A DNA stretch of 64,000 nt from Achatina immaculata (Eukaryota > Mollusca > Gastropoda > Stylommatophora > Achatinidae): assembly GCA_009760885.1 (NCBI GenBank), contig CM019721.1:15439696-15503695 (forward strand), read 5' to 3'. The position numbers and the translations under genes are program-made. Of this stretch, positions 1 to 11,340 are shown piece after piece; positions within the stretch are counted from its first letter, which is position 1, and each line of letters starts with the position of its first letter. A model generated the notes under the pieces. The model saw nothing but the letters and a program-made list of their open reading frames with translations, was not told where the DNA came from and made no database searches.

Positions 1-1285
1 CAGCTCCGTGTTCAGCATAATACACACATACACAGTTCATTACAGTAGACGAAATACGATTTTAAATAAACCTGAAATATTATTGTTCATTTCAACAAGA
101 CCGACAAGTTTCAACATTATTATATACAGTTGGAGCTGCTGAGATTCTATCGATGCACCCTGCATTCTGAATGTCTTGCTTGAAAATAATTAAATTTCTA
201 TGTGGTGTAATGGACAACATAAGTTTCTTTTTTGAAAGTGGACCACTTAGTCTGGGATCGCGATAGCTTCTGCGAAAGGAAAATATAGGTTCTTCAGCAA
301 AATTGGAAGCTGTACGCACCAAACAGGCTTCAACCGCCGTATTGGAGGCAACCGTATACATGGTAATGTGGATGTTGCAAATCAGGATGCGAGAGAAGCG
401 AACAATCTCAGAATGAGAAGGTAAGGATCTGTACACAGAATCCTTTGTGTCGTGTGGAGTTAGATACAACGAAATGAGACAGATCTTTTAGCAGTTCTAC
501 ATGGTGTGACTTGTCAGTTTAAACTCTCTGCCTACAAAAGCGAGCACAATGCTTATAACACCACAATACTCAGGTCTTTTGGGTTTTGTATTCAAACTCT
601 GGTCCTACCTTTATTCCCGGTGACTTCTCTGTGTAAAAAACCGATTGCACAGACCCGATTGGGAATTAGGAACCATCACCATATCTCAGTGACTACTTTC
701 TCTGCAAAAATATTACTGCATGAATCATATTTTCTGTTATTTCTGCCCGTGACAATCGGATAACTTTTTATTTGCTTCCATATCTGTTTGACCACAACAA
801 CAGGGTTTCTCACAAAAAGTAACATTCTGTTACACTCTTACAATGTGAATAATCAAAACTACAATGTAAACTATGTAATTTTGAAAGAACTTCAATGAAA
901 TTATATATGTGGCCCAACTCTCCTGTGAAATAAATGTAATAAATAAAATTATACACGTGTGGTGGTGTAAAAAAAAGGTTTGTGCTTCAAATATGAATTC
1001 TGTGAGTTGAAAACATTTTTTTCCTTCATTGCTCCTGATTACACAAAAAAAAACCATACCATTCACCATTTAAAATTGTGCAACTGAAAACTGTTTTCTA
1101 TCATAATTGTGACATATGCAGGTTATCACTCAAGACACTGGAAAACAACGACCCGAGTTATTCATGTAAAGTTCGTTGGGGTTTGTTCACGAGAGATGAT
1201 GTTTTATTAATGTTATTTATTTATTTTCGGCACTCGGTCTTCTTCCCATTTCTCTACCCTCAAAAACATATCACATTACATGGCT
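1..1285. repeat. Direct ~1.25 kb repeat, copy 1 (partner at 7486-8727)
   Basis: This stretch is repeated in the same orientation at 7486-8727 with high identity. Shared landmarks include 'acacacatacacagttca' near the start and 'ctctaccctcaaaaacat' near the end. Copy 1 has two short segments missing from copy 2 (around 88-125 and 498-520), plus scattered substitutions. Similarity stops near 1280, where copy 1 runs into a Tc1-like fragment and copy 2 into unrelated sequence. Copy 1 may extend left of the window. No protein motif was recognised: reading frames of 70-125 codons occur on both strands but none is supported. It is either a dispersed non-coding repeat or a local duplication. Confidence 0.8.
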
Positions 1286-1500
1286 TGCACTAGGGTCGAT
1301 TTTTCACCAGGACCTCATGTGGCACATCACCCAGTTCCTGGCAAGAACGTCCAGACCATTCCGTGGCCATCCATATTCATCAGACATGAACCAAGTAGAA
1401 CACTTATGGGGATAAGGTGAGTTCAGCATACGTCCGCAGCACTGCAGTCATCCCACAACCGTTCTCTGATATGTAAGGCGGCCTCAGTCGTAAAGTTCAA
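1286..1500 (+). pseudogene. Tc1/mariner-type transposase C-terminal fragment
   Basis: From about 1308 the plus strand reads QD, then a block ending in 'HPYSSDMNQVEHLWG' (codons to about 1412). That block matches the end of the DDE domain in Tc1-like transposases, usually SPDLNPIEHLWD, in which the Glu is the third catalytic residue. Here the Glu (GAA, about 1398-1400) is kept. The frame breaks soon afterwards. No N-terminal helix-turn-helix region, first or second catalytic Asp, or terminal inverted repeats were found, so this is a short dead fragment directly abutting the end of the 1-1285 repeat. Confidence 0.6.
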
Positions 1501-2524
1501 ACCAAATTTAGTGAACATCATTTCTTCATGCTACTGAAACATTAATTCCGTAAAATAAAATGTTCATATGAGTTTGAAATTTCGTGTCAATACAGTACAT
1601 GATGTTTCAGAAAAATAAATCTCTAACATCTCGAACGTGTCAAACAACTAACCCTCAATCGACAGAAAAATGATACAGAAAGGATGACTGCCATCGTTAA
1701 TAGGCCGCATACGAGGATGGGCGATTTATACTAGTAAAATATTTCAGATCCAGAACAAGATAGTCTTTAATAATGAGAGAATCTATGAGAGGGCAATACT
1801 ACAGGAAACAGATAAAATATTCATTTCAGATCAGAACAAGAGAATGTTTAATGACAGAGGTATGAGAGGGACATATAAACAAAGATAAATAGGTACGAGA
1901 GCAGAGGAACGAGGGAAATAGAAGGCGATACTAGTGAGAGATTTCTAATGTTATATTCAGGGTTGTTTGATGTGTTCAGTATTTCTTTATCGATGATACT
2001 ACTATGCGACAACATTTTATATTAACGAGAGACGAGACTAATATGGTTCGCGTTGATGATGCACATTTTTTTATTAATTCATTTTTATTGCCCTAAAACA
2101 GTGAGGGTCCATACCATAGATAAAATTTGTTTGCGGTGCAGAATGACAATGTTACATTGGATATTTTTGTACTATGAACGATGATATAAAAATTTATTGT
2201 GAGATATTGAGACTTTTGCTTTTGTATTCCCATATTATTTAGTGGATCTGACAAGGTTTGTTCTGATTTATCAGTACGAGGATATCCTATCACTAAAACA
2301 AATGTTAGAAGAAGTGTGCATTTATAAATTGTTACCACTCGATGATCATCATAAATGTGATTCATTCAAAGTCAATGAGATGATTGATACAAATTATTGG
2401 ACGAGCATTGCTTAGTTCGACCAGTGTCATCTCCTATGTTTATTCGTGCTACGCCAAATTTGTAAACCATCATGCATAGACCACATATTTGACAAATATT
2501 AGAACAGGCAAATGAGTGGTATAG
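1501..2524. other. Unassigned AT-rich sequence with one tandem duplication
   Basis: No coding or RNA gene was recognised. Around 1741-1890 a unit of roughly 85-90 bases occurs twice in tandem and diverged. Both units carry 'atttcagatc', 'agaacaaga', 'tttaat' and 'tatgagaggg'. Confidence 0.5.
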
Positions 2525-3452
2525 CACAACATATGCATTGTTTATAGAGTTCGAGCAAGCCTTTGAAAGTAGCGTCAACAGAGATATGCAGTGTGGAAAA
2601 TCCTAAGATAGCATGGCCTTCTCCATAAGATAATAAAATCAAAGCCTTATATGAGGGTTTTCAGTGTAAAGTGATCTGTGTATCCACATACCTCCAGCAG
2701 CTTTGGGGTACAAACAGGAGTGAAGCTATCACCAACATTATTTATCTTGGCAGTAGACTGGTTTAATGAAAGAGGCAACATCAGACAAACACAGAGGATT
2801 ACAATGGACCCTTGACAAAGTGCTGGAGGACCTTGACTTTGTGGACGACATTTGTCTACTATGAAGCAGCCACAAAGAAATAACATAAACAAGAATGCAA
2901 GCAACAAAAAAAAGTAGACAAAATTAATGAAGCAAAATGTGAGTAAATAACAAGTTAGTGGAGGAAGCCAACGAATGTGTATACCTTGGCAGTAGAGTAG
3001 TAGAAAACTGAGACAGCACAGTGGACATCAACAGCATACTTACTAGAGCAAACCAGGCTTTTGCGGTGCTGCAGACTATATGGAAATCGAAAAAAACTAA
3101 GCATGAATACGATATTTAAGAGTAATGTACTCTGGAAGTGAGTGTTGGAAAATCTTATATAAAACAAGTTGAATTCTTTCCAGACTTTAATCTGGAACGT
3201 AAACATTTATGTTTACGAAGAATTAGAAAAATCTTGTTGGCAAAAATGCAGATGAACCCACTGACAGCAATAATTGCTGGCGATTCATTAAGAATGGACA
3301 CCACAGGGGAACAGAAGTAAGGATAGACCAAAAGAGACATGGAGAAGAACAACAGAAAGGACGTTGGGCTAAGGACAGGCATTTGTGGAAATCCCTTGCG
3401 GAAGCCCTATGTGCCCTTGGCACTTAAAGTTCAGAAAAAGAAAGAGAGAGAG
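2525..3452 (+). mobile_element. LINE-B remnant, RT palm to 3' end
   Basis: This is a decayed non-LTR retrotransposon. In shifting frames one reads the RT palm (FIEFEQAFES near 2541), then LEDLDFVDDICLL (about 2826-2865), the equivalent of the catalytic FADD box with Ala changed to Val. Next come LVEEANECVYLGS (about 2955-2995) and RANQAFAVLQTIWKS (about 3045-3090). The 3' end has a short (GA)n tail at 3433-3452. The same C-terminal protein is seen better at 18550-19216 (minus). Many stops and frameshifts show it is dead. The 5' part (endonuclease and RT fingers) is absent or unrecognisable. Confidence 0.75.
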
Positions 3453-3959
3453 AATGTGTTTGACCCTGTCAGTAAACAAAAACAGAGAAAAGAATTTGCA
3501 GCAAACGAACTGAAGTACCTTTGACTTATAGGAAACAGAAGTACGGTTTAGTGAAGAATGAAAACTAAAGTAACGGGTAAATCTAGATTAGTTTTATTGC
3601 AGCCATGATGATGGTCGTGATTTTTTACCGGGTACACTGAAGAATTTCCACAGAGAGTGAGAGAGAAACACGGCGATCTCAAATCCACTTCGCAGTACTT
3701 AACAGACTGCCCCTGTGACTAGTTCTTCATGATCGAGAATGCGTCTTAATATGACTGATTTAATATGTATGTTTTATCCGTGGAATAAAAACTGCTTCTT
3801 GAGAGATTTCAGAGAGCTAAACTTCATGTTGATGAGAGAAAATGTAGTCGTTTGAAAAGGATGGAAGAAAGGATGTGGAAACTAATCAAACAAACGATGA
3901 GAATACTGGAAGAAGTACAAAGATTACACTAATAGAGGGTACATTTTCTTACAGGTAAG

Positions 3960-5165
3960 CAGGTAGCAGATCACTTTGCTCGCATCAAGACTTCCAACAT
4001 TGAAAGAGAAAGAGCGTACAGTGCGCACTGACCCACAGAAGAACAGTCAGAAAAGTGGAGCTCATGAACGAACCAATTATACCAGCGAGTTAGACCTGGC
4101 AATAGAAGTACAGAGTAAGTAAACTGAAAGCAAGGAAGTCACCAGCAGGACCAGATGCAGTGTTCAGGAATGGCAGCAATGGTAAAGCTGTTGAATATTT
4201 TCAATATGTGCTGGAGCAAAGGCAAGTTACATCAAAAATGGAAAGAGTGAGAGAAAATTACTGATACAGCCTCTACAGGCCAATCAGTCTCACTAGCTGA
4301 TCTACGCTATGACTAAAATGATACCTAGAAAGTACTTCGGCAGTACAGAAGATCAAGTGACCACAAGACTGAAGATGCATTCCTAGAGAAAAAACATTTT
4401 ACTAGTAGCGTGGTTAGACTTGAAGAAAGCCTTTGATAGGTATGGAAAAAAGTCTGCTGTAGAAACTAAGAAACTGCAATGTGAATGGAAGACAGGATAA
4501 TCCTATTTACACAACAGAAGAACTATATTAATTGAAAGTAGTGCACGACCTTTCTTCCTTATGGAATCAAACGGCACTGTATGCGGACGAATACGCGACA
4601 GAATACGAGCAGCAGAATGATAGTATCAACATAGAGAAATCAAATACTATTCTTTCTCATCTAAAATGAAAGGATGGACTAGACCTGGAAGCAACACATC
4701 AACAGTGCAGAAGAAAAGCCAAAAGAAAACTATTAAGCCCACATGGGGAGCTAGTGAAAGAATCCTCCAAAATGTATATCAGCAAAGTTTTTTTTATCAT
4801 CTTGGTGCACAGCATCAAACACTACCCTGCATAATCTAGACACAACGTATGCCTATGAAACTGATACCTGATACCTGATAATTGATATCTGTTTGATACC
4901 TGCTCCAGAAACAGAAAATGCTAAACAGAAAGGAAAAGGTCAACACAGGACACAATCATATGTATGCAAAGTATATAAAGTTGGTACTATAACTATGGAA
5001 CATATGATCCAAAACTGCACCAACTATGAGACACTGAGAAATAATTACTGGCCCAGTGAAACCACTAAGGAAGCTCTATGATTCCATACATGAATTACAT
5101 GTGAAATTTACCCAAGAGACAGGACTGCAGATATAGACAGACTAAGCGAACGAAAAAGATTCTTT
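3960..5165 (+). mobile_element. LINE-K remnant (jockey/CR1-like RT)
   Basis: Badly decayed RT fragments lie in the order expected of a jockey/CR1-like element. They are 'KARKSPAGPDAV' (about 4128), a 'CWSKGKL.QKWKE' block (about 4208), 'YRPISLTS' (about 4273), the palm block 'LEESL' after an 'EDAFLEKKHF'-like stretch (about 4370-4440), and 'SYLHNRR' (about 4500). After a gap comes the C-terminal tail 'TMEHMIQNC...YETLRNNYWPSETT' (about 4998-5060). In relatives this region has a CPC.G..TTEHLL..C motif. Almost every segment needs a frame change, so it is long inactive. No start, endonuclease or TSD could be fixed, and both limits are approximate. Confidence 0.65.
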
Positions 5166-5412
5166 ATTTTTTTGTATTGCTCTTGTTCTGACTGTCACGG
5201 GATCTCGGACAACGGGATGTATGTTCGAAATGTAGAAATTGACGTGTTACGACTTGCTTCGTTCCTTCATTAACGATCACAGGACGAATTTTGGATATAC
5301 GAGGCGTGTACATCGTTTTTGATAGAAGTACATGTGCTGATGAGTGATTGTACTGCATTCGACCAAAGAATATGGCAACTGGAGACGGACAATTCGATTC
5401 ATGTATCTACTA

Positions 5413-5505
5413 AAATGAGTGTCCACATTGCAGAGGACAGTCCAGAACATATCTGTCTGCAGACCTGAAGGGTGAGACATGGCCAGAGGACACAAGCTTG
5501 CACAA
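5413..5505 (+). mobile_element. Small LINE C-terminal scrap (LINE-K-like)
   Basis: The plus strand reads 'ECPHCRGQSRTYLS' followed by 'ETWPEDTSLHKI'. This is the cysteine-containing tail typical of jockey/CR1-like RT proteins (CPHC... then WP.DTSL). It is too short to place firmly and no boundary was found. Confidence 0.4.
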
Positions 5506-5509
5506 GATC

Positions 5510-6060
5510 GTCAGAAAAAGAAGAGCAGCAGACAGACAATCAGGGATCAGAAAAGATGAGAATCAGATAAGAACAGCAGAAGGGGATCATAAAAAGAACA
5601 GAAGAACAGTACAGTGGAGAGGACAGAAACACAAAAGAACAAAAAAGAGAATCAAAAGCAGTATTAGACTGAATATGTGTTTCAAATGGGTCAAGATTAT
5701 GATTTGTTACTCTGAAACTTCGTGCAGTGTAACTGAGTGGCGACGTGTTGCATTTAGGAATTGTTATCTTATCAAGTGTAGAATATTGTGAAGTTTCTCA
5801 TTGATGAAATGAACCATGATATGAATATGATAGATAGTGTGAAAAAACGATTATGTGCTTCAATGAAATTAACGAAGAGTATGTCACATTAGTACGCTAT
5901 AATATGGAAGTATTCAGAAATATATGATTCAGAAATGTCAATATCAGGTTTTGCTACCTGATCCATGATAATTTTGTATTTTTGTTTTCTGATTCGTACG
6001 AACTAATAAATTTAATAAGAAGAAATTTCTTATTAATTAAAGAATTTTCTTATTCTTTTT
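5510..6060. other. Unassigned sequence
   Basis: Purine-rich to about 5670, then AT-rich. A lysine/arginine-rich frame of 97 codons at 5498-5791 is explained by the purine-rich base composition and resembles no family I know. Confidence 0.4.
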
Positions 6061-6065
6061 TCTTC

Positions 6066-6180
6066 TGAGCTCGAAGTTTGGTCACTTCAGATCCTGATCC
6101 CTGCCGACATGGCAAATCCTGCAGTCCTCTCCAGATCGTGATAAGAGCCCCAAAGCTTTTGTTCCAAGCTTATGTTCTCT
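6066..6180 (-). mobile_element. LINE-K 3' end fragment
   Basis: On the minus strand the sequence reads 'SLEQKLWGSYHDLERTAGF' and then 'GIRI' and a stop. This is the C-terminal end of a LINE-K type RT protein, followed by a short purine-rich (GAAGAA-like) tail at about 6056-6075. The same end occurs on the plus strand at 9640-9824, which supports a shared family 3' end. The element is 5'-truncated to about 110 bases. Confidence 0.6.
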
Positions 6181-6184
6181 GGAC

Positions 6185-7485
6185 TTCACTGCCACATAGA
6201 CACTCATACATTTTGTCGATACAGGTGGCATAGAATTTCTGCGTTTACGTCTTGTCCGTGTGGTGCAAGCAGGCCGAGTTGCAGTAAAGCCCTGTTTGGA
6301 CCAAAACACATACCGCAAGATGCTGTTACCAGACTTTTTACAAACAAAGCGCCGAGGTTTCAACGTTCTCGTCATTTGCAATAGCAGTACGTTGATTTAG
6401 ACGTAATTGATGAAACACTGTCTGCAACTATGTGGTTATGTCCAACCATTAGTCTGTATTCATCGATGAAACTTTCGCGCTGTTGTTGGGTTGACCTGCC
6501 TCAGATTAAAATTAAGTCCATCGTCAATTACTGCTCTATCTGAGGCGCTGCTCCTGTTGGGTTGCAAATCATTGTACTCATAAAACATCCTTTGTAATTA
6601 ACAACAATCCGGTGTTCCGGAGATGTAGTTGTAGAAATTTTGGTGGTTGATCCGGCCTTATGGTAAATCTTGCAACCTGAATGTTGCAACCCCGGCTGTT
6701 CAACAACTGATGTGGCGACGAACGATGTCATTTGGAGTATGTCACATGAGTTACAATTCTAAACTGAAAACAACTGAAAACAACCGAAAACCTGACGTTT
6801 TATGATGGTCGAAAATGGTTTGATGTGGTGGTGTTCCAGTTGGCTGTTTCACTGTTCATTTTTTCAGCAAAATCAAAGAGACAATCATATGTATGCATTT
6901 CCATTTTTCCGATGCATCCAGCCATTTTGCTCAGTCCGTCTGGCTCTGTCACATCACGCTGCTGTACTGTCTCTGATGCTCTAGATGTAGCAGCTCTCTC
7001 CAGCAGCGTCACAAGTTCTTGTCTAAGCTGTTTTCATTTTTTAGCCTGAAGTGTTCAAAATGTTGAAAGCGCACGGAAAGAGTGTTCCGATTGTCACGGG
7101 ATCTCGTATGTGTGTTCTAAATGTAGGGTTCGTGCGTTTCCTCTGGAATGATGAGTGTAATTTGTCCAGTTTAGAATTGTGTGTAATTTTGGTAATTGGA
7201 TTTGTCCTTCTTAGGACAAAATTTGTCACGTGTCATGTTTTTTTAGGTTGTAGCGCGATGTGCTATTCTCATCCATCACACCACATCCATTTATATGCAA
7301 CCCGAATGTTAACAAATGGGAATCCAGCATTAAACTTTTGGTGATTTTTCTCAAAGTGAAACTGTGTTCTGTGGTGAAATGATTGTAAAACTGGTATTTC
7401 GTTAACATATTTATTATTGGTACATAGTGTAACGTTTCACTAATCTGTCAAAATCCAGTAAAAATCTGCATGACAGTCAGATAAG
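6185..7485. other. Unassigned sequence between the direct repeats
   Basis: No gene recognised. A short motif around 'tgtcacgggatctcg' occurs at about 5199-5213 and again at about 7094-7108, with similar sequence after it, which suggests a small diverged duplicated segment. Reading frames here are short and overlap on both strands. Confidence 0.4.
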
Positions 7486-8727
7486 CTGCATAAATACACA
7501 CATACACAGTTCAGTACATTAGACGAAATACGATTTTTAAAAAACCTGAAATATTATTGTTCATTTCAACAGTTGGAGCTGCTGAGATTTTATTGCTGCA
7601 CCCTGCATTCTGAATTTCTTGCTTGAAAATAATTAAATTTATGTGTGGTGTAATGGACAACATAAGTTTCTTTTTTGAAAGTGGACCACTTAGTCTGGGA
7701 TCGCGACAGCTTCTGCGAAAGGAAAATATAGGTTCTTCAGCAAAATTGGAAGCTGTCCGCACCAAACAAGTTTCAACTGCCGTATTGGAGGCAACCGTAT
7801 ACATGGTAATGTGGATGTTGCAAATCAGGATGCGAGAGAAGCGAACAATCTCAGAATGAGAAGGTAATGATCTGTACACAGAATCCTTTGTGTCGTGTGG
7901 AGTTAGATACAACGATATGAGACAGATCTTTTAGCAGTTTAAACTCTCTGGACTATAAAAACGAGCACAGTGCTTATAACACCACAATACTCAGGGCTTT
8001 TGAGTTTTGTATTCAAACTCTGGTCCTACCTTTATTCCCGGTGACTTCTCTGTGTAAAAAACCGATTGCACAGACCCGATTGGGAATTAGGAACCATCAC
8101 CATATCTCAGTGACTACTTTCTCTGCAAAAATATTACTGCATGAATCATATTTTCTGTTATTTCTGCCCGTGACAATCGGATAACTTTTTATTTGCTTCC
8201 ATATCTGTTTGACCACAACAACAGGGTTTCTTACAAAAAGTAACATTCTATTATACTCTTACAATGTGAATAATCAAAACTACAATGTAAGCAGTGTAAT
8301 TTTGAAAGACCTTCAATGAAATTATATATGTGGCCCAACTCTCCTGTGAAATAAATGTAATAAATAAAATTATACATGAGCGGTGGTGTAAAAAAAAGGT
8401 TTGTGCTTCAAATATGAAGTTTGTGAGTTGAATTTTTTTTCCTTGATTGCTTCTGATTAAAAAAAAAACCTCAACAAAACATCATGTCATTTATAAACAC
8501 CATTCACAATTTATAAGCACCATTTAAAATTGTGAAATTGAAAACTGTTTTCTGTCATAATTGTGAGATGTGCAGGTTATCAGTCTTCACTGGAAAACAA
8601 CGACCTGAGTTATTCATGTAAAGTTCGTTGGGAGATTGTTCTCGAGAGATAATGTTATTATTTATTTATTTTCGGCACTCTATCTTCTTCACATTTCTCT
8701 ACCCTCAAAAACATATCACATTACTTT
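7486..8727. repeat. Direct ~1.25 kb repeat, copy 2 (partner at 1-1285)
   Basis: Second copy of the sequence at 1-1285, in the same orientation. It lacks two short segments present in copy 1 and has a few extra bases near 8460-8530. The right end of similarity is at 'catatcacattac', just before 8727. The copies start about 7.49 kb apart. They are not a convincing LTR pair, because no TG...CA ends, primer-binding site or gag-pol sequence lie with them. Confidence 0.8.
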
Positions 8728-9639
8728 AACAGAGCAGGGATGAGTTGATGCTTTTTTTCCCCTGATGGTAGATGAAAGAGCCTGTGGTCGTACAAATTAT
8801 GCCTAGGCCACACCTTGAACAGGATTAAAACATCTGAGTGGTTGTTATACTCGCAGTAATAGTTCCTGGTACTGCTGGAACTACTGAGACAATGTCTCAC
8901 CTACAGTGACTGCAGTGGACATCCGGTTGCTAATATATACCTTTTAATGAGTCCCAAGTTAGCAGACGTTTTGTTTTCTTTGATATGTTAGCTTTGCTGT
9001 TGCTTTCTTATGTTGTTGATTCGACATCTAGTTTACGGCAATCCATACTTTCTGTTCTATAAGTTTTATAAGAATTCTTGCTGCGCCTCTGATCTGTTAC
9101 CAATCTGGACTTTTATTGGATACCTTACATTATCATTATTCAGATGTTCAGCTCGTGAGCATTATTGTTTGTCGGTCGAATTCTTATGAAGTTTTGTTTG
9201 TGTCAGGTTAATGAGGATTCAGTTTTATGAATTAATATGAGCTGTGTCTTTCTCGTGATACAGAACCCATAACTCTAGTGCGACAGAAATCGTGGCATCA
9301 TGAAATTTCGTTCTCAATGAGCAGGTACCCAGTGAGACGCAAACATATACACATGGTCTCCTACAAATATCTAGAAACAATAACAATAAAATATGTATAT
9401 TATATAAAACTAATTTCAGTTTATTATCAGCAGGTTTAGTACCACCGGGTATAAATTTTCCAAATGAGAAACACTGCATATTATATATAAGAGCCGTAAC
9501 GTATCCCCAATATGCCTTAGCACCATGGAAACTGGGATTTTATATTTTTTTCAAAATCTAGGATGCAGGACACGCAGGTTGTGACACAAGATAAGTTGTT
9601 TACACATAGTTTACTGTTACAGTAAACTTTAACACAGGA
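8728..9639. other. Unassigned AT-rich sequence
   Basis: I see no coding, RNA or repeat signal that I can support. Confidence 0.4.
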
Positions 9640-9824
9640 TAAGTGGTAGAAGACTCCAGAACGTATCCTACAAGAGTGCCCAAAACAATGCAGAGGACAC
9701 AAGCTTGGGGCAAAAGCTTTGCGGCTCCTATCAAGATCTGGAGAGGACTGCGGGCGTTGCCATGTCGACAGGGATCAGGATCTGAAGTGACCAACAACCT
9801 CGAACGCAGAAGAAGAAGAATGGT
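9640..9824 (+). mobile_element. LINE-K 3' end fragment
   Basis: The plus strand reads 'LGQKLCGSYQDLERTAG', then 'STGIRI' and a stop. This is the same protein end as the minus-strand fragment at 6066-6180, and a (GAA)n tail follows at about 9806-9821. Further 5' an in-frame 'ILQECP' resembles the cysteine-containing region of jockey/CR1-like C termini. It is a 5'-truncated, inactive insertion. Confidence 0.6.
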
Positions 9825-9907
9825 AGCACTATGTCTAGACTACTTATCTTGTGTCAGAGTAAGACAGTAAGATAAGACAACAAACCAGCTACAGATCAGA
9901 GATACCA

Positions 9908-10962
9908 AGGTATTATATTATACATATATAAATGAACATGTGTGTGTATGTTCCAACATCACACTGGAACGCATGGAGCAATTTCAACCAAACTTCACAC
10001 ACATATGACACAATCAGGAAAAAGTACTGTGATCATCCCTAGGACCCCTAGAGAGGTCTGGGTAGTGGGGGTGGGATCGAATCCGACCGAAATAAATAAT
10101 AACCCACTGAATAACTGGAAGTAACTCCCGTGATATGTTCAGACCGTCGGCCGTGGCGTTCAGCCGACACAAATCGATGACGTTATATCTGTTGAGTTCC
10201 CGAACTTTTTGTATTGTTAACGAAAAGCACGATCTACGGAGCAGATTTCTGATTCATGAAAGACACCCTACTATTGTTCACCCCAGCGTTAATTTAGAAA
10301 ATAGTCAGAGTGTTTATTTCATAACAGAAAGCCCCCGTACAGTGGTTGTGGGGGGGGGGGCGCCTAGCGGTGGGGGTGGGATGGGGGTGACATTTATAAA
10401 TAATCGAAAACGACCGATATCAGTGTCGAATCCATAGTTTTCTGGGTCCTTGAGATGAATAATGACATTCCCGATGCCAGTTAACTCCAAACTCAAACCC
10501 CATCGGCTTGGGGCCCCTCAGGCTTGGGGTTGGAAGGGGACCTTAGGGGTAGTGGTGGGATGGGGGTCATATGTAAAAATAATCGAAAACGACCCATATT
10601 TGTGTGGAATACATAGTTTTCGGGGTCACAGAGATGAATAGTGACATTCCCGATGCCATTAAGTCCAAGTTCAGCCTCCATCTCCGTGCGGGGCCTAGGT
10701 CTGGGGGTGAGAAATGTCCAAATTGACCGAGATTAGTGTCGAATCCATAGTGTTCGGAGTCGCTAAGCTGATTGGCGACAATCCTGATGACAAATAAGCC
10801 CACGTTTAGTCGAATAGAAGGAATAGAATTCTGTAGAACAGAACCTTTAGAACATTCTAGAAGACTAGAATTCTGTAGAACCGCTTAGACGGTTGTGGCA
10901 ATTAATATAGCTTTCGTGACTGGAATAAATAAACACCCGGTCAACGTCGGGTACGCAGCTAG
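9908..10962 (+). mobile_element. Non-autonomous Helitron-like element
   Basis: The 3' end fits a Helitron terminus. A short hairpin, ACCCG / CGGGT with an 8-nt loop, lies at about 10935-10952. It is followed by 'acgcag' and the terminal CTAG at 10959-10962, with T next (10963), as Helitrons insert between A and T. The 5' part (9910-10000) has an AT-rich start, a TG-rich run and 'gttccaacatcac...ggaacgcatggagcaattt...ccaaacttcacacacatatgac'-type sequence that I associate with the 5' ends of animal Helitrons. No Rep/helicase reading frame is present, so it would depend on another element. The exact 5' terminus (TC) is not clear. GC-rich tandem repeats fill the 3' half. Confidence 0.6.
10362..10800. 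repeat. GC-rich diverged tandem repeats inside the Helitron-like element
   Basis: Three successive units share the order 'gggtgggatgggggt', 'aatcgaaaacgaccc/gat', 'gaat(c/a)catagtttt', 'gatgaatagtgacattcccgatgcc'. They begin near 10362, 10546 and 10706; the last is shorter and more diverged. Units are roughly 110-185 bases. Base composition is far richer in G than the surroundings. Confidence 0.65.
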
Positions 10963-10965
10963 TGT

Positions 10966-11015
10966 GTGCGTGTGTGTATATATATATATAGCTGTTGAGC
11001 ATATATATATATACA
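10966..11015. repeat. (GT)n/(TA)n microsatellite forming an inverted repeat
   Basis: Just after the Helitron-like 3' end, gtgtatatatatata and tatatatatatacac flank 'gctgttgagc'. They form a potential hairpin. Confidence 0.7.
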
Positions 11016-11119
11016 CATTATGATATAACTAAGCTCGGAACCAGATACGAAGATGTCTAGATTATAGTATTATTTATGTGTTTAAAAAATGATTATGACG
11101 GCAGTAGACTGCTCAGTCA

Positions 11120-11340
11120 ATCAGTCATTTTTATGTCCCTTGCAGAACTTTGCTTCCTTAGGTTACAAGCAAGATGCCCTGGTGATGCATTTGTAGATTA
11201 TCAACGACGTCTTACATCCATCTTGACTTTAGTATTCCTTTTTCCTTCTCCCATTCCAAGACGGTCTTATCTAGATTATCATAACGTTTAATGTGCCCAC
11301 AATACTTAAGTTTTCTCTCTAGACCTATTAAATGGATTGG
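11120..11340 (-). mobile_element. LINE-E 3' end fragment
   Basis: The reverse strand matches the LINE-E C-terminal coding end seen at 54666-55226 and 46135-46944. It carries the equivalents of 'HNLEKTVLE..I.GKRK..RPK', 'IVDDLQMD' and the terminal 'AKF.KGH', with many substitutions. The 3' tail is weak (gtcaatcagtca) rather than the clean (GAAT)n of other copies, so this is an older insertion. Confidence 0.65.

Noticed and set aside
92..469. 125-codon minus-strand frame with a similar 133-codon frame at 7511-7912
   Set aside because: Conserved only because the DNA is duplicated. The copies differ by indels that are not frame-aware, and no domain is visible.
1..8727. LTR retrotransposon with the two 1.25 kb repeats as LTRs
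   Set aside because: No TG...CA ends, no TSD, no primer-binding site, and the interior holds unrelated LINE and DNA-transposon scraps rather than gag-pol.
10310..10496. Gly/Pro-rich protein from the G-rich stretch
   Set aside because: It follows from the poly-G composition of the tandem repeats in the Helitron-like element.
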